The notes below the pieces were generated by a model. The model saw only the letters and a list, made by a program, of their open reading frames with translations. It was not told where the DNA came from and made no database searches. This document shows positions 8,757 through 16,947 of a stretch of DNA of 46,597 nt, piece after piece (within the stretch, counting starts at the first letter, position 1; every line of letters starts with the position of its first letter). Made by a program: the position numbers and the translations under genes. The DNA comes from Nocardia higoensis NBRC 100133 (lineage in GTDB: Bacteria; Actinomycetota; Actinomycetes; Mycobacteriales; Mycobacteriaceae). The stretch lies in the NCBI RefSeq assembly GCF_000308595.1, contig NZ_BAGA01000057.1, positions 1 through 46,597 on the forward strand, in the 5' to 3' direction.

Positions 8757-8773
8757 ATTCAACAATGTTGAAT
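8757..8773. promoter_or_regulatory. Perfect AT-rich palindrome over the HutD-family start codon
   Basis: ATTCAAC-AAT-GTTGAAT: 7-bp perfect arms with a 3-bp spacer. The ATG start of the next gene (8765-8767) lies inside it. TAATAC at 8750-8755 resembles a -10 box and would put transcription start within a few bases of the ATG, and no Shine-Dalgarno is visible, so the transcript may be leaderless. A dimeric repressor bound here would block both transcription and start-codon access. The regulator is unknown. Confidence 0.5.
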
Positions 8774-9415
8774 AACGAGGCGCCGGTGGGTCCGCCGAGT
8801 GTGCGTATCGTCCGGCGATCCGAGCGGACCACGGTGCCGTGGGCCAATGACCAGGGCAGTACCTCCGAAATCGCGGTGCGGCGGTCGGCACCCGACGGCC
8901 GGGTCCGGTGGCGGCTGAGTGTCGCTTCGCTGTCCGGGGCATCGGACTTCTCGCCGCTGCCGGGGCTCGATCGCGTGTTCACGGTGGTGAGCGGGGACGG
9001 GGTGGTGCTCGATTTCGACGGCGAGGCGGTGTCGGTGCCGCCGCTGTCGCCGCTGCGGTTCGACGGCGGGCGTCCGCCCTCCTGCGTGGTCGTCGGGGAG
9101 AAGGCCGAGGCGCTCAATGTGATGGCCGACGGCTCTTCGTTCAGCACGCAGGTGGCCGTCGGAAGCTACGAGACCGGTGGGGTGGTGGAACTCGCGGAGC
9201 TGCGGGGGACGGTGGTGACAGCCGTGCTGGTCGTCGCGGGATCGCTGGTGGCCGCCGGTGAGCGGATCGGGTCGGGCGACGTCGCGCTGTTCGACGCGGC
9301 ACCGGACGCGGTTGTCCCGGCTGCCGGGACATGCGCGGTGTGGGTGCGAATCGACGGTGCCGGTACCGGCCACGCCTGTCCCGCAAAGGGTTTCCGCTGG
9401 ATCTCGAGCTGCTGA
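8765..9415 (+). CDS. HutD/Ves-family protein
   Basis: Cupin-like protein of 216 aa. Family hallmarks: VPWANDQGSTSEIAV at about residues 24-38, WRLSVASLSGASDFSPLPGLDRVFTVVSG-type block at about 48-76, and a GxxxxLxFDG-like second half. HutD/Ves proteins are often near histidine-utilisation genes but their reaction is not established; there are no hut genes here. The ATG at 8765 has no Shine-Dalgarno and sits inside a palindrome; a TTG at 8768 is a possible alternative. It is convergent with creC (31-bp gap) and divergent from the sugar dehydrogenase. Confidence 0.8.
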   Translation: MLNNEAPVGPPSVRIVRRSERTTVPWANDQGSTSEIAVRRSAPDGRVRWRLSVASLSGASDFSPLPGLDRVFTVVSGDGVVLDFDGEAVSVPPLSPLRFDGGRPPSCVVVGEKAEALNVMADGSSFSTQVAVGSYETGGVVELAELRGTVVTAVLVVAGSLVAAGERIGSGDVALFDAAPDAVVPAAGTCAVWVRIDGAGTGHACPAKGFRWISSC

Positions 9416-9446
9416 TAGCGCAGATCGTCCTGCGGCCATTCGGAAG

Positions 9447-10964
9447 TCAGCTCGTGCGGCGGTGGATGGACTTGTAGGCGACGTACTGCGACAACCCTTC
9501 GATGCCGTACTCCACGCCGAGGCCGGAGTCGTGGCGCCCGCCGAAGGGGGCGTTGTGGTTGGAGGCGAAGAAGTTCACGCCGACCGAGCCGCTGTCGACG
9601 CGTTCGGCGACCGCCTGTGCGGCAACGGGATCCGAGGAGAACACGACGCCGCCGAGACCGAAGGGGGTGTTGTTGGCGATGTCGACGGCCTCGTCGATGT
9701 CGTCGTAGCGCAGCACGCTGATGACCGGGCCGAAGATTTCTTCCCGGGCGATGCGCATCTCGGGCGTGACGTCGGCGAAGACCGTCGGTTGGATGAACCA
9801 GCCGCCGTCGCTGTGCAGCGGGTGGCCGCCGAGGACTGCGCGCGCGCCTTCCTCATGAGCGGACTCCAGGTATCCGCGGACGATGTCGAACTGCGCCTTC
9901 GAGGCCATCGGGCCGAAGACCGTGCGCTCGTCGAACGGATCGCCCTGCGGCGCGGCGGAAACCGTGCGGCAGATCGCGTCGAGGACCTCGTCGTAGCGCT
10001 CCGACGGAGCCAGGATGCGGGTGGAGATGTAGCAGGTCTGGCCGGTGTTGCGCAGGCAGGTGCGGATCAGCGCCGAGGACAGTTGCCCGAGGTCGGCGTC
10101 GGGCAGGACGATGGCCGAGGACTTGCCGCCGAGTTCCAGGGTCACTGGCCGGAGCAGTTCGCCGCAGGCGGCGGCGATGCGACGGCCCACGGGGGTCGAT
10201 CCGGTGAAGGCGACCTTCGCGGTCAGCGGGTGGCGGACGAGGCGGTCGCCGACTTCACCGCCGCCGGTGACCAGGTTGATCACACCGGGCGGAATCCCCG
10301 CGGCCGCACAGGCTTCGACGACGAACCGGATGGACAGCGACGTGCTGGGGGCGGGCTTCATCACGACGGTGCAGCCGGCGAGCAGCGCGGGCGCGAGTTT
10401 CACGACCATCAGGTTGATGGGGAAGTTCCAGGGGGCGATCAGCACGCACGGGCCGACGGGGTCCTTGCGGACGACGGTTTCCGCGCCGCCCGCCGGGAAG
10501 GGGCGGACGTCTTCGTCCTCCAGCCAGGAGGCCAGCCCGGCGACGTGCCGGAAGATGCCGGCGGCATTGGCTGCGGCGCCGCGGGTTTCGCTGATGGGCG
10601 AGCCGTTTTCGAGGGTGTTGGTGACGGCCGTGTCCGCGGCCCTGGCCTCGACCTCGTCGGCGATCCGCATCAGCAGTGCGGCACGTTCGGACGGGGTGGT
10701 CTGCGGCCAGGGTCCGTTACGGAACGCGCGGTCGGCGGCGCTGAGGGCGGCGTCGATGTCCTGGGCCGAGCAGTCGGGGACCGCGCCCCACTCGCGGCCG
10801 GTGGCGGGGTCGATCAGAGGGATGCGCACCGGACTGGTGGAGGCCGCCCAGCTGCCGTCGATGTAGTAGTCGTCGACGAAGGTCCACCGCGGTTCGGGCA
10901 CGGCGCCGCGAGGCCGATCGTCGCCGGACAGGACGGTGCCGGTGTCGATGTCGTTGAGGTTCAA
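9447..10964 (-). CDS. creC: Aldehyde dehydrogenase, CreC-type (4-hydroxybenzaldehyde to 4-hydroxybenzoate)
   Basis: NAD(P)-dependent aldehyde dehydrogenase of 505 aa. Motifs: PWNFPINL (cofactor pocket, about residue 170), FTGSTPVGRRI, the general base Glu in LELGGKSS, the nucleophile Cys in NTGQTC, and EEIFGPVISVL. The start is a TTG at 10964-10962 that overlaps the creD stop as TTGA; no ATG or GTG fits upstream in frame, and the next Met is too far in. By gene order this is the last oxidation step of the 4-cresol pathway, giving 4-hydroxybenzoate. It is the last gene of the minus-strand cre unit. A broken relative lies at 5138-5314. Confidence 0.87.
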   Translation of the reverse strand: MNLNDIDTGTVLSGDDRPRGAVPEPRWTFVDDYYIDGSWAASTSPVRIPLIDPATGREWGAVPDCSAQDIDAALSAADRAFRNGPWPQTTPSERAALLMRIADEVEARAADTAVTNTLENGSPISETRGAAANAAGIFRHVAGLASWLEDEDVRPFPAGGAETVVRKDPVGPCVLIAPWNFPINLMVVKLAPALLAGCTVVMKPAPSTSLSIRFVVEACAAAGIPPGVINLVTGGGEVGDRLVRHPLTAKVAFTGSTPVGRRIAAACGELLRPVTLELGGKSSAIVLPDADLGQLSSALIRTCLRNTGQTCYISTRILAPSERYDEVLDAICRTVSAAPQGDPFDERTVFGPMASKAQFDIVRGYLESAHEEGARAVLGGHPLHSDGGWFIQPTVFADVTPEMRIAREEIFGPVISVLRYDDIDEAVDIANNTPFGLGGVVFSSDPVAAQAVAERVDSGSVGVNFFASNHNAPFGGRHDSGLGVEYGIEGLSQYVAYKSIHRRTS

Positions 10965-11632
10965 CGGATCACCGCCGTCTTGAGCAGCGCGCGGGAGCGC
11001 TGGAGGTCGGCGGTGGCCATGGTGACGGCGGGCGCGGTGAGCAGTTCGGGGATGATCTGGGTTTCCAGCCGGTCGGTGTAGGCGGCGGGGTCCATGCGGA
11101 ACCAGCCCGACGCCAGCGCGATGCCCGCGTGGTCGAAGCGCCACAGCCGGTCGGCGTCGCGGACCAGGGCGTCTTCGAGGGTGTGGGCTTCCGGCCGGGT
11201 GTCGTGGCCGTCGATGATGGCGCAGACGTGCTCGACGAATTCGTCGCTGTAGCCGAGCGGCGGGAGAACTTCGCGCGCGATCAGGCAGCCTTGGCGCTCG
11301 TGTTCGAAGCGGATCTCGGCTTTGCGCCATTCGCCCGAAAAGCCCTCGGAGAGAATGCGTTCCTCGTCGACGCGGCCCCAGCCGGTGTCGTGCAGCTGGA
11401 TGGCCACGCGCACCAGCTGGCGGTCGGCGTGCGGGAAGGCGTTGCACAGGCGCTCGGCGTAGGCGAGGGAGATGGGCAGGTGGATGTCGTTGGAGCGGGC
11501 ACGGGTCTCGGGGACGACGGCCTTCCAGACGGGGTCGAGGTCAGGGTCCAGCGCGGGGGTGAGGGTGATGGGGGAGGTGTCGACCGGGCCCGATCCTGGG
11601 ATCGGGCGTTCGGCGGGCAGGGCGGTGGGCAT
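10961..11632 (-). CDS. creD: HD-domain phosphohydrolase, CreD-type
   Basis: HD-superfamily metal-dependent phosphohydrolase of 223 aa. Candidate ligands: His51 (SNDIHLP), His81-Asp82 (LHDTGW), His111 (EHERQG), His143-Asp144 (IIDGHDT) and Asp159 (VRDADRLWR). In the C. glutamicum pathway CreD removes the phosphate from the oxidised aryl phosphate to release the 4-hydroxybenzyl product. AGGAGG precedes the ATG at 11632. The stop overlaps the creC TTG start and the upstream gap to creE is 9 nt. A second homologue with the same motif set lies at 19161-19856 and is coupled to pobA. Function follows from cluster identity rather than from the fold alone. Confidence 0.85.
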   Translation of the reverse strand: MPTALPAERPIPGSGPVDTSPITLTPALDPDLDPVWKAVVPETRARSNDIHLPISLAYAERLCNAFPHADRQLVRVAIQLHDTGWGRVDEERILSEGFSGEWRKAEIRFEHERQGCLIAREVLPPLGYSDEFVEHVCAIIDGHDTRPEAHTLEDALVRDADRLWRFDHAGIALASGWFRMDPAAYTDRLETQIIPELLTAPAVTMATADLQRSRALLKTAVIR

Positions 11633-11641
11633 GGGGCCTCC

Positions 11642-12910
11642 TCAGTCGGCCGCGACCAGGGTCGCCGGTGCGACGGTCACTGATTTGAGCTGGACGGATG
11701 GGTCGGTGGCGGCGTCGAAGGGGATGGATGCGCCCTTGGCGAGGGCGTTGCGCACGGCCATGAAGTCCAGGGGGTGATTGATGCAGTCGGCGGCCAGGAT
11801 GCGGTCGCCGCGGTAGTACAGGACCGAGTATTTGCCGCGCTCGGGGTCGGCGCGCACGAGGGTGCGGTCGTGGCCGTGGGAAAGCCCGGCGATCTGGAGT
11901 TTGATCGTGCCCTGATTGGACCAGAACCACGGGATGCCCGCGTATTCCTCGCGGCGGCCGGTGATGGCGTAGGCGGCGACCTTGGCCTGTTCGATGGCGT
12001 GGTTGACGCTCTCGAAACGGACGCGATCGCCCGCGGGGGCGCCGCGCAGCGGGTTGGGCAGGTTGGCGCAGTCGCCGACCGCGACGGTGACACCGTCGGA
12101 GGCCAGGGCGGCGTCGTCGACGCGAATGCCGTTGTCGCACTCCAGGCCGATGGATTCGGCGAGTTCGGTGTTGGGGATGACGCCGACGCCGACGAGCACC
12201 AGGTCGGCCGGCACGACGCGGCCGTCGGCGAGTTCGACGCCGCCGACGTGGTCGCCGCGGGCCACGATGCGGCGGACCGAGACGCCGAGTTCGATGTCGA
12301 TGCCCGCGGCGCGGTGGTGGTCGAGCAGGTAGGCCGAGGTCTGTTCGCCGACGGCGCGGGCGACCAGGCGCGGGGCCGCCTCCAGCAGGGTGACCTTGCG
12401 GCCCATCACGTTCAGCGACGCCGCCGCCTCGATGCCGATGAAGCCGCCGCCGATGATGACGACCTCACGCACGTCGGGCACGCGGGCCTTCAGCTCGAGC
12501 GCGTCGTCGGCATTGCGCAGATAGAGCACGCCGGGCAGGTCGACGCCTTCGATGAGCAACCTGCGCGGCCGCGCGCCGACGGCGAAGGCCAGCCGGTCGA
12601 ACGGGAACTGCGCGCCGGACATGGAGTGCGCGACGCCGGAGCCGTCGTCGCGCTTGTCGATGCGGATGATGCGCTCGTTCTTCACCACGTCGATGCGGTG
12701 CTCGGCCCAGTACTCCTGGGATCGGAACATCAGCGACTCGTTGGTGATCTCACCCTGCAACCACTCCTTGGACAGCGCGGGGCGCTGGTAGGGGCGGTGG
12801 TTCTCGTCGCCGAGCATGGTGATCGGGTCCTCGTAGCCGAGGGCGCGCAGGGAGGTGGCCAGCGCGACGCCCGCCTGTGAGGAGCCGATGATCAGCAGTC
12901 CGTGGGTCAT
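11642..12910 (-). CDS. creE: FAD/NAD-dependent ferredoxin reductase, CreE-type
   Basis: Flavoprotein of 422 aa of the rhodocoxin/putidaredoxin-reductase type, passing electrons from NADH to the [2Fe-2S] ferredoxin encoded just upstream. An FAD-binding GSSQAG is at residues 9-14 (in place of the usual GxGxxG, as in some relatives), followed by RPYQRPALSKEWL at about 42-54. The NAD-binding motif VIIGGGFIGIEAAASL is at about 150-166, and VAVGDCANLPNPL at about 275. The start ATG at 12910 lies 6 nt after the ferredoxin stop. Together with creF and creJ it forms a complete class I P450 system. Confidence 0.92.
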   Translation of the reverse strand: MTHGLLIIGSSQAGVALATSLRALGYEDPITMLGDENHRPYQRPALSKEWLQGEITNESLMFRSQEYWAEHRIDVVKNERIIRIDKRDDGSGVAHSMSGAQFPFDRLAFAVGARPRRLLIEGVDLPGVLYLRNADDALELKARVPDVREVVIIGGGFIGIEAAASLNVMGRKVTLLEAAPRLVARAVGEQTSAYLLDHHRAAGIDIELGVSVRRIVARGDHVGGVELADGRVVPADLVLVGVGVIPNTELAESIGLECDNGIRVDDAALASDGVTVAVGDCANLPNPLRGAPAGDRVRFESVNHAIEQAKVAAYAITGRREEYAGIPWFWSNQGTIKLQIAGLSHGHDRTLVRADPERGKYSVLYYRGDRILAADCINHPLDFMAVRNALAKGASIPFDAATDPSVQLKSVTVAPATLVAAD

Positions 12911-12916
12911 GACCGA

Positions 12917-13237
12917 TCACACCTGGGTGGCGGGGGTGGTGACGTGCAGGTCGAAGTTCTCGGTGACCTTCAGCTGGCAGCACAGCCGGGAGTTGTCCTG
13001 CCGGTCTTCGGCGGTGCCCCAGAGCATTTCGTCCTCCATCTCCGCCATGGGCGGCAGCGAATCCAGCTCGGCCTCGTCGACGTAGACGTGGCAGGTGGCG
13101 CACGACAGCGAGCCGCCGCATTCGGCGACGATGCCGGGCACGCCGTTGCGCACGGCGGTCTCCATGACGGAGTCGCCGACCTTGGCGGTGATGGTGCGGG
13201 ACCGGCCGGTGTGGTCGGTGTAGGTGACCTGGGGCAT
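12917..13237 (-). CDS. creF: [2Fe-2S] ferredoxin, CreF-type
   Basis: Adrenodoxin/putidaredoxin-type ferredoxin of 106 aa. The cluster ligands are Cys40, Cys46 and Cys49 (ECGGSLSCATC) and Cys87 in RLCCQLKV; the extra Cys86 beside the fourth ligand is unusual, since most relatives have Ser there. The short length, the acidic DEAELDSLPP helix and the C-terminal tail are typical of P450 electron donors. AGGAGG stands 6 nt before the ATG. It lies between the reductase gene (downstream, 6-nt gap) and creG (upstream, 32-nt gap). Confidence 0.93.
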   Translation of the reverse strand: MPQVTYTDHTGRSRTITAKVGDSVMETAVRNGVPGIVAECGGSLSCATCHVYVDEAELDSLPPMAEMEDEMLWGTAEDRQDNSRLCCQLKVTENFDLHVTTPATQV

Positions 13238-13269
13238 GTCGTTCCTCCTGGGTCGGAAGGTGAACGGGG

Positions 13270-14010
13270 TCAGATGAACTGGCGGCCGCCGTCGACGACC
13301 AGGGTCTGTCCGGTGACGAACCCGCTGTCGGGGCCGGCCAGATAGAGCGCGGCGCCGACGATGTCCTCGGGTTCGCTGGAGCGCCGCAGCGCGCCGCGGT
13401 CGACGCCGTAGGACTCGGCGTCGTCGATGAGGCCGCGACTGGCTTCGGTGAGGGTGAAGCCGGGGGCGATGGCGTTGACGGTGATCGAGCGGCGTCCCAG
13501 CTCCTTGGCCAGGACCCGGGTGAGCGCGATGACGCCGCCCTTGGACGCGACGTAGTGCGCCCAGTTCTCCGAGCCGCTGTAGACGGTGGCCGAGGAGAGG
13601 TTGACGACGCGGCCGCCGTCGGGCAGGTAGGGGCTGGCGGCGCGGGTCATCAGCCAGGGGCCCTTGAGGTTGACCGACATCACCAGGTCCCATTCCGCCG
13701 GGTCGATGTCCTCGAAGCGGGAGCGGGTGACGGTGCCGTAGACGGCGGCGTTGTTGATCAGGACGTCGATGCGGCCGCCGCCGAATTCGGCCACCTGAGC
13801 GGCGAGTTCGGCCGTGGAGCCGGGATCGGTCACGTCGACGCGGCCGTGCCAGGCATCGACGCCTGCCTTCTCGACCAGGCGGGCGGTCTCGGCCGCGCCG
13901 TCGGTGTCGAGATCGGCGACGGCGACGCGGTGACCGCGCTCGGCGAAGCCGACGGCGAAGGCGCGGCCGAGCCCGCCCGCGGCGCCGGTGATCAGGACGG
14001 TTCGGGTCAT
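13270..14010 (-). CDS. creG: Short-chain dehydrogenase, CreG-type alcohol dehydrogenase
   Basis: Classical SDR of 246 aa. The cofactor motif TGAAGGLG is at residues 8-15, an Asp that favours NAD(H) is in VAVADLD (about 30-36), NNAA at about 87, the catalytic Ser in NLSSATV, and Tyr-x3-Lys in YVASKGG. The C-terminus VVDGGRQFI is typical. In the 4-cresol pathway CreG oxidises 4-hydroxybenzyl alcohol to the aldehyde, which CreC then takes on. It starts 4 nt after the creH stop, within the same transcription unit. Confidence 0.85.
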   Translation of the reverse strand: MTRTVLITGAAGGLGRAFAVGFAERGHRVAVADLDTDGAAETARLVEKAGVDAWHGRVDVTDPGSTAELAAQVAEFGGGRIDVLINNAAVYGTVTRSRFEDIDPAEWDLVMSVNLKGPWLMTRAASPYLPDGGRVVNLSSATVYSGSENWAHYVASKGGVIALTRVLAKELGRRSITVNAIAPGFTLTEASRGLIDDAESYGVDRGALRRSSEPEDIVGAALYLAGPDSGFVTGQTLVVDGGRQFI

Positions 14011-14014
14011 CGGC

Positions 14015-15832
14015 TCAGTTCTCCAAGATCTCGACGCGGCCGGTGTTGCCGTCGACGCGGATGCGCTGGCCGGTGGTGATCGTCGTCGACGCCGAGCCGG
14101 TGCCGGTCACCGCGGGCAGGCCGTATTCGCGGCAGACGATGGCGGCGTGGCTCATCATGCCGCCGATGTCGGTGACGGTGGCCTTGATCTTGCCGAAGAT
14201 CGGGCCCCACGAGGGCGCGGTGATGGTGGCGACGAGGATCTCGCCCTCGCGCACCTCGGAGAGCTGGTCGGCGGAGGTGACCACGCGCGCCGGGCCCTCG
14301 ACGACGCCGGGGGAGGCGGCCATGCCGGTGATGGCGCCGTCCTCGCTGTCGTCGCCGGCCAGCCACTGCTCGACCTGTTCGGTGGTGATGCCGTAGAGCA
14401 TCATGGTGAAGGGCTCGGTGATCTCGGCGGGCGGAGTGTTCAGCGCGGGCTGCGGGCGGCGGGTCTTCAACGCGTCGATGATGCCGCGACGGCGTTCGAT
14501 CTCGGCGGGCCAGTAGTGCGGGCCGACCGCCTCGGCGCCGACGGCCCAGCCGGTGACCAGGTCGAAGATGGCGTCGCGGACCTCGTTGCGGTTGAGGTAG
14601 AGCATGTCGGCGGGGTCGGACCAGAAGCCCGCCTCGGTGAACACGCGGGCCAGTTCGCGGACCTTGCGCCAGAACACGCCCATGGTCCAGTGCTCGATGT
14701 AGAAGTTGTGGTTCTCCACGTAGGGGTAGGCGGTGGCGGCCAGGCCGCGCTTGGCGTCGAACTGCTCGACCAGGTCGGGAGCGAGGAGTTCGCGGTATTC
14801 CGCGACGATGCGCTCCTTTTCGGCGATCAGTTCCTCGACCGGGCGCATGATGTCCTGGCCCTCGTCGACGCGGCGGATGTAGTCGGCGATGAACCCGAGC
14901 GGGATCTCCTGGTTTTCCTTCCAGTACTTGTCGTGCCCGTAGAAGCCGTTGCCGACGGTGAAGTTGAACCACGGGTCCTGGGCGGCCTCGTAGGCGGCGA
15001 GCCATTCCTCGCCACCGGCCGCGCGCACGGCGTTCAGCGTGCCCTCGACATCGTCGGTGTCGGCGAAGGCGGACTGCAGGTTCATCTCCACGGCCGCGAT
15101 GGCGAGCTTCTTGAGCTCGTCGTCGGGCCGGAACAGCTCCATGTCGACGCCCTGCACCATCTTGGCGATGGCCTGGTCGGGGATGCCGGGGAAGACCTCC
15201 TTGCAGAAGCCGAAGAAGTCCAGGTAGGCGAGGTAGCCGAGGTTCAGGAACTCGAAGTGGTACTGCCAGTTGCGGTAGAGCAGCGCGATCAGGCGGTCGT
15301 AGTTCTCCATGAGCACCTGCGAGCCGTCCATGGCCTTGCCGGAGACGATGTCGTCGAAGGGCACCACGTCGGGCAGAGCCTCGAACTCGAGGGTCTCCAT
15401 CTCGTCGATGGTGGCCTTGACCTTGCTGCGCCAGCCCTCGAGCAGCGCGTCCCAGTTCTGGAAGTAGTGACCGGCGCGGCGCTCGAATTCCGGTACACGG
15501 GCGGCGATCTGATCCTCGGGCACGGCCACGGGGCTCATGTAGAGGTAGCCGAGGTGGATCTTGAACTCGATGCCGTTGGCCGGCGGGATGAGCAGGTGGC
15601 GGGTGTTGTACTGGCCGAGGCACTTGACCGCGAACTCGCCGCCGATGGTCTCGAAGGGCTTGAACACGGTGGGCCAGTGCTGGCTGTCGCAGAACCAGAA
15701 CTTCTCGTCGCCGCCGGGGGCGTTGTCGAAGACGAGGTTGTAGGGGTAGAGCTGTTCCCATCCTTCCGCTCCCGCGGGCACCTCGATCTCCGAGGGCTTC
15801 GGGAAAGACTTCATTGTCTGCTCGATGGTCAT
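14015..15832 (-). CDS. creH: PEP-utilising phosphotransferase subunit, CreH-type aryl phosphate synthase
   Basis: Protein of 605 aa that ends in the PEP-synthase swivelling phosphohistidine domain: GGMMSHAAIVCREYGLPAVTG at about residues 556-576, with the phospho-accepting His at 562. The first ~480 residues form an aromatic-rich substrate domain with little similarity to PEP synthase itself. Size and layout resemble the 70-kDa subunit of phenylphosphate synthase from anaerobic phenol degraders and CreH of C. glutamicum. With CreI it should transfer a phosphate from ATP to the phenolic OH of 4-cresol or related alkylphenols. The ATG at 15832 is preceded by AAAGGA. No third CBS-domain subunit is present. 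Confidence 0.88.
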   Translation of the reverse strand: MTIEQTMKSFPKPSEIEVPAGAEGWEQLYPYNLVFDNAPGGDEKFWFCDSQHWPTVFKPFETIGGEFAVKCLGQYNTRHLLIPPANGIEFKIHLGYLYMSPVAVPEDQIAARVPEFERRAGHYFQNWDALLEGWRSKVKATIDEMETLEFEALPDVVPFDDIVSGKAMDGSQVLMENYDRLIALLYRNWQYHFEFLNLGYLAYLDFFGFCKEVFPGIPDQAIAKMVQGVDMELFRPDDELKKLAIAAVEMNLQSAFADTDDVEGTLNAVRAAGGEEWLAAYEAAQDPWFNFTVGNGFYGHDKYWKENQEIPLGFIADYIRRVDEGQDIMRPVEELIAEKERIVAEYRELLAPDLVEQFDAKRGLAATAYPYVENHNFYIEHWTMGVFWRKVRELARVFTEAGFWSDPADMLYLNRNEVRDAIFDLVTGWAVGAEAVGPHYWPAEIERRRGIIDALKTRRPQPALNTPPAEITEPFTMMLYGITTEQVEQWLAGDDSEDGAITGMAASPGVVEGPARVVTSADQLSEVREGEILVATITAPSWGPIFGKIKATVTDIGGMMSHAAIVCREYGLPAVTGTGSASTTITTGQRIRVDGNTGRVEILEN

Positions 15833-15857
15833 GCGTGTTCCTTTGCGGGAGTTCGGG

Positions 15858-16943
15858 TCAGCGGCCGCTGAGGGCGGAGAGTCCGGAGAAGGAGAAGCCG
15901 GTGGAACTTTTCGAAGGCGCGGCGGCCGGGGCCGGCGCCGCGCAGGAGTGGACGGTTTCGGGGCGCGACTGCAACAGCAGCAGGTTCTCGCCGTCGGGCA
16001 GGTCGGCGTCGAGCGCCCATTCGATGTCCTGCGGGCAGCCGTAGTGCTTTTCGGCGCGCTTGGCCATGGTGGCGACGGCCTGGAGTTCGAGGTCCGACAG
16101 GCAACGCACCTCGCGGCGGCCGGCCTCGACCTCGCGCTCGACGAGCGCGCCGGTGGCCGGGTCGGGCACGAGTTCGGCGTGCTTGTCGCCGATGTGCTGG
16201 CGCACGATCGCCAGCAGCACCTTGTCGAGCAGGATGTTGTCGGGGGTGACCTGGCCGGAGACCACCATCTCCCCGACGCCCCAGGAGGCGTCGACGACGA
16301 TCTTGGAGCGGTCGCCGTTGGCGGGGTCCAGGGTCATGGCGACGCCGGAGGCGCGGGCGTTGACCATCTTCTGCACGGCCACGGCCATCGACAGGTCTTC
16401 TTCGGGGATGTTGTTGCGCAGCCGGTAGGTGATGGCGCGGCTGGTGTAGAGCGAGGCCCAGCACTTGCGGACGTGCTCGCGGACGTTCTCGTAGCCGGTG
16501 AGCCACAGGTAGGTGTCCTGCTGACCCGCGAAGCTGGCGTCGGGCAGATCCTCGGCGGTGGCCGACGAACGCACCGCGACCGGCACCTCGCCGCCGGGGA
16601 AGCGCGACATCAGCGCGTCGTAGGCGGCGCGGAACACGCCGTGCATGTCCTCGGGGACGTCGCGGGATTCGATGGACTCGCGGATCTGCGCGGAGATGCG
16701 GTCGATGGACTCGACATCATCGGGATCGATCTCGGCGAGCGCGGCGGTGATCTTCTCGCGCAGGCCGGTGCCGGTGACGAAGGCGTCGTAGGCGGCGGTG
16801 GTCATGGCGAATCCGGGCGGCACCGGCATACCGGCGGAGGTCATCGAGACCAGCGAGGCGCACTTGCCGCCGAGCAGTTCGAGCGTGGGCTCGTGGCCGC
16901 TGTCGAAGAAGACGATGTAATCCGTGTCGGAGTGGGCGTTCAC
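15858..16943 (-). CDS. creI: ATP-binding PEP-synthase-like subunit, CreI-type aryl phosphate synthase
   Basis: Protein of 361 aa corresponding to the N-terminal PEP/pyruvate-dikinase ATP-binding domain. Recognisable blocks are LGGKCASLVSMTSAGMPVPPGF at about 24-45 (split here: LGGKCASL and GMPVPPGF), VAVRSSATAEDLPDASFAGQQ at about 150 (RSSA being the nucleotide loop), and the terminal DIEWALD and LLLLQSRPETV. It would phosphorylate the catalytic His of CreH using ATP. After the domain ends, residues from about 334 are an Ala/Pro/Ser-rich tail, perhaps the remains of the linker that joins these domains in one-chain PEP synthases. The start is GTG at 16943 with GGAGG upstream, 4 nt after the creJ stop. 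Confidence 0.88.
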   Translation of the reverse strand: MNAHSDTDYIVFFDSGHEPTLELLGGKCASLVSMTSAGMPVPPGFAMTTAAYDAFVTGTGLREKITAALAEIDPDDVESIDRISAQIRESIESRDVPEDMHGVFRAAYDALMSRFPGGEVPVAVRSSATAEDLPDASFAGQQDTYLWLTGYENVREHVRKCWASLYTSRAITYRLRNNIPEEDLSMAVAVQKMVNARASGVAMTLDPANGDRSKIVVDASWGVGEMVVSGQVTPDNILLDKVLLAIVRQHIGDKHAELVPDPATGALVEREVEAGRREVRCLSDLELQAVATMAKRAEKHYGCPQDIEWALDADLPDGENLLLLQSRPETVHSCAAPAPAAAPSKSSTGFSFSGLSALSGR

Positions 16944-16947
16944 GGGG

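Noticed and set aside
9258..11081. Long plus-strand open frame (over 600 codons)
   Set aside because: It is antisense to creC and creD, lacks any recognisable domain, and arises from third-position GC bias.
13988..15871. Long plus-strand open frame antisense to creH
   Set aside because: Low-complexity Gly/Val/His-rich translation with no domain; creH on the other strand has a clear phosphohistidine domain.
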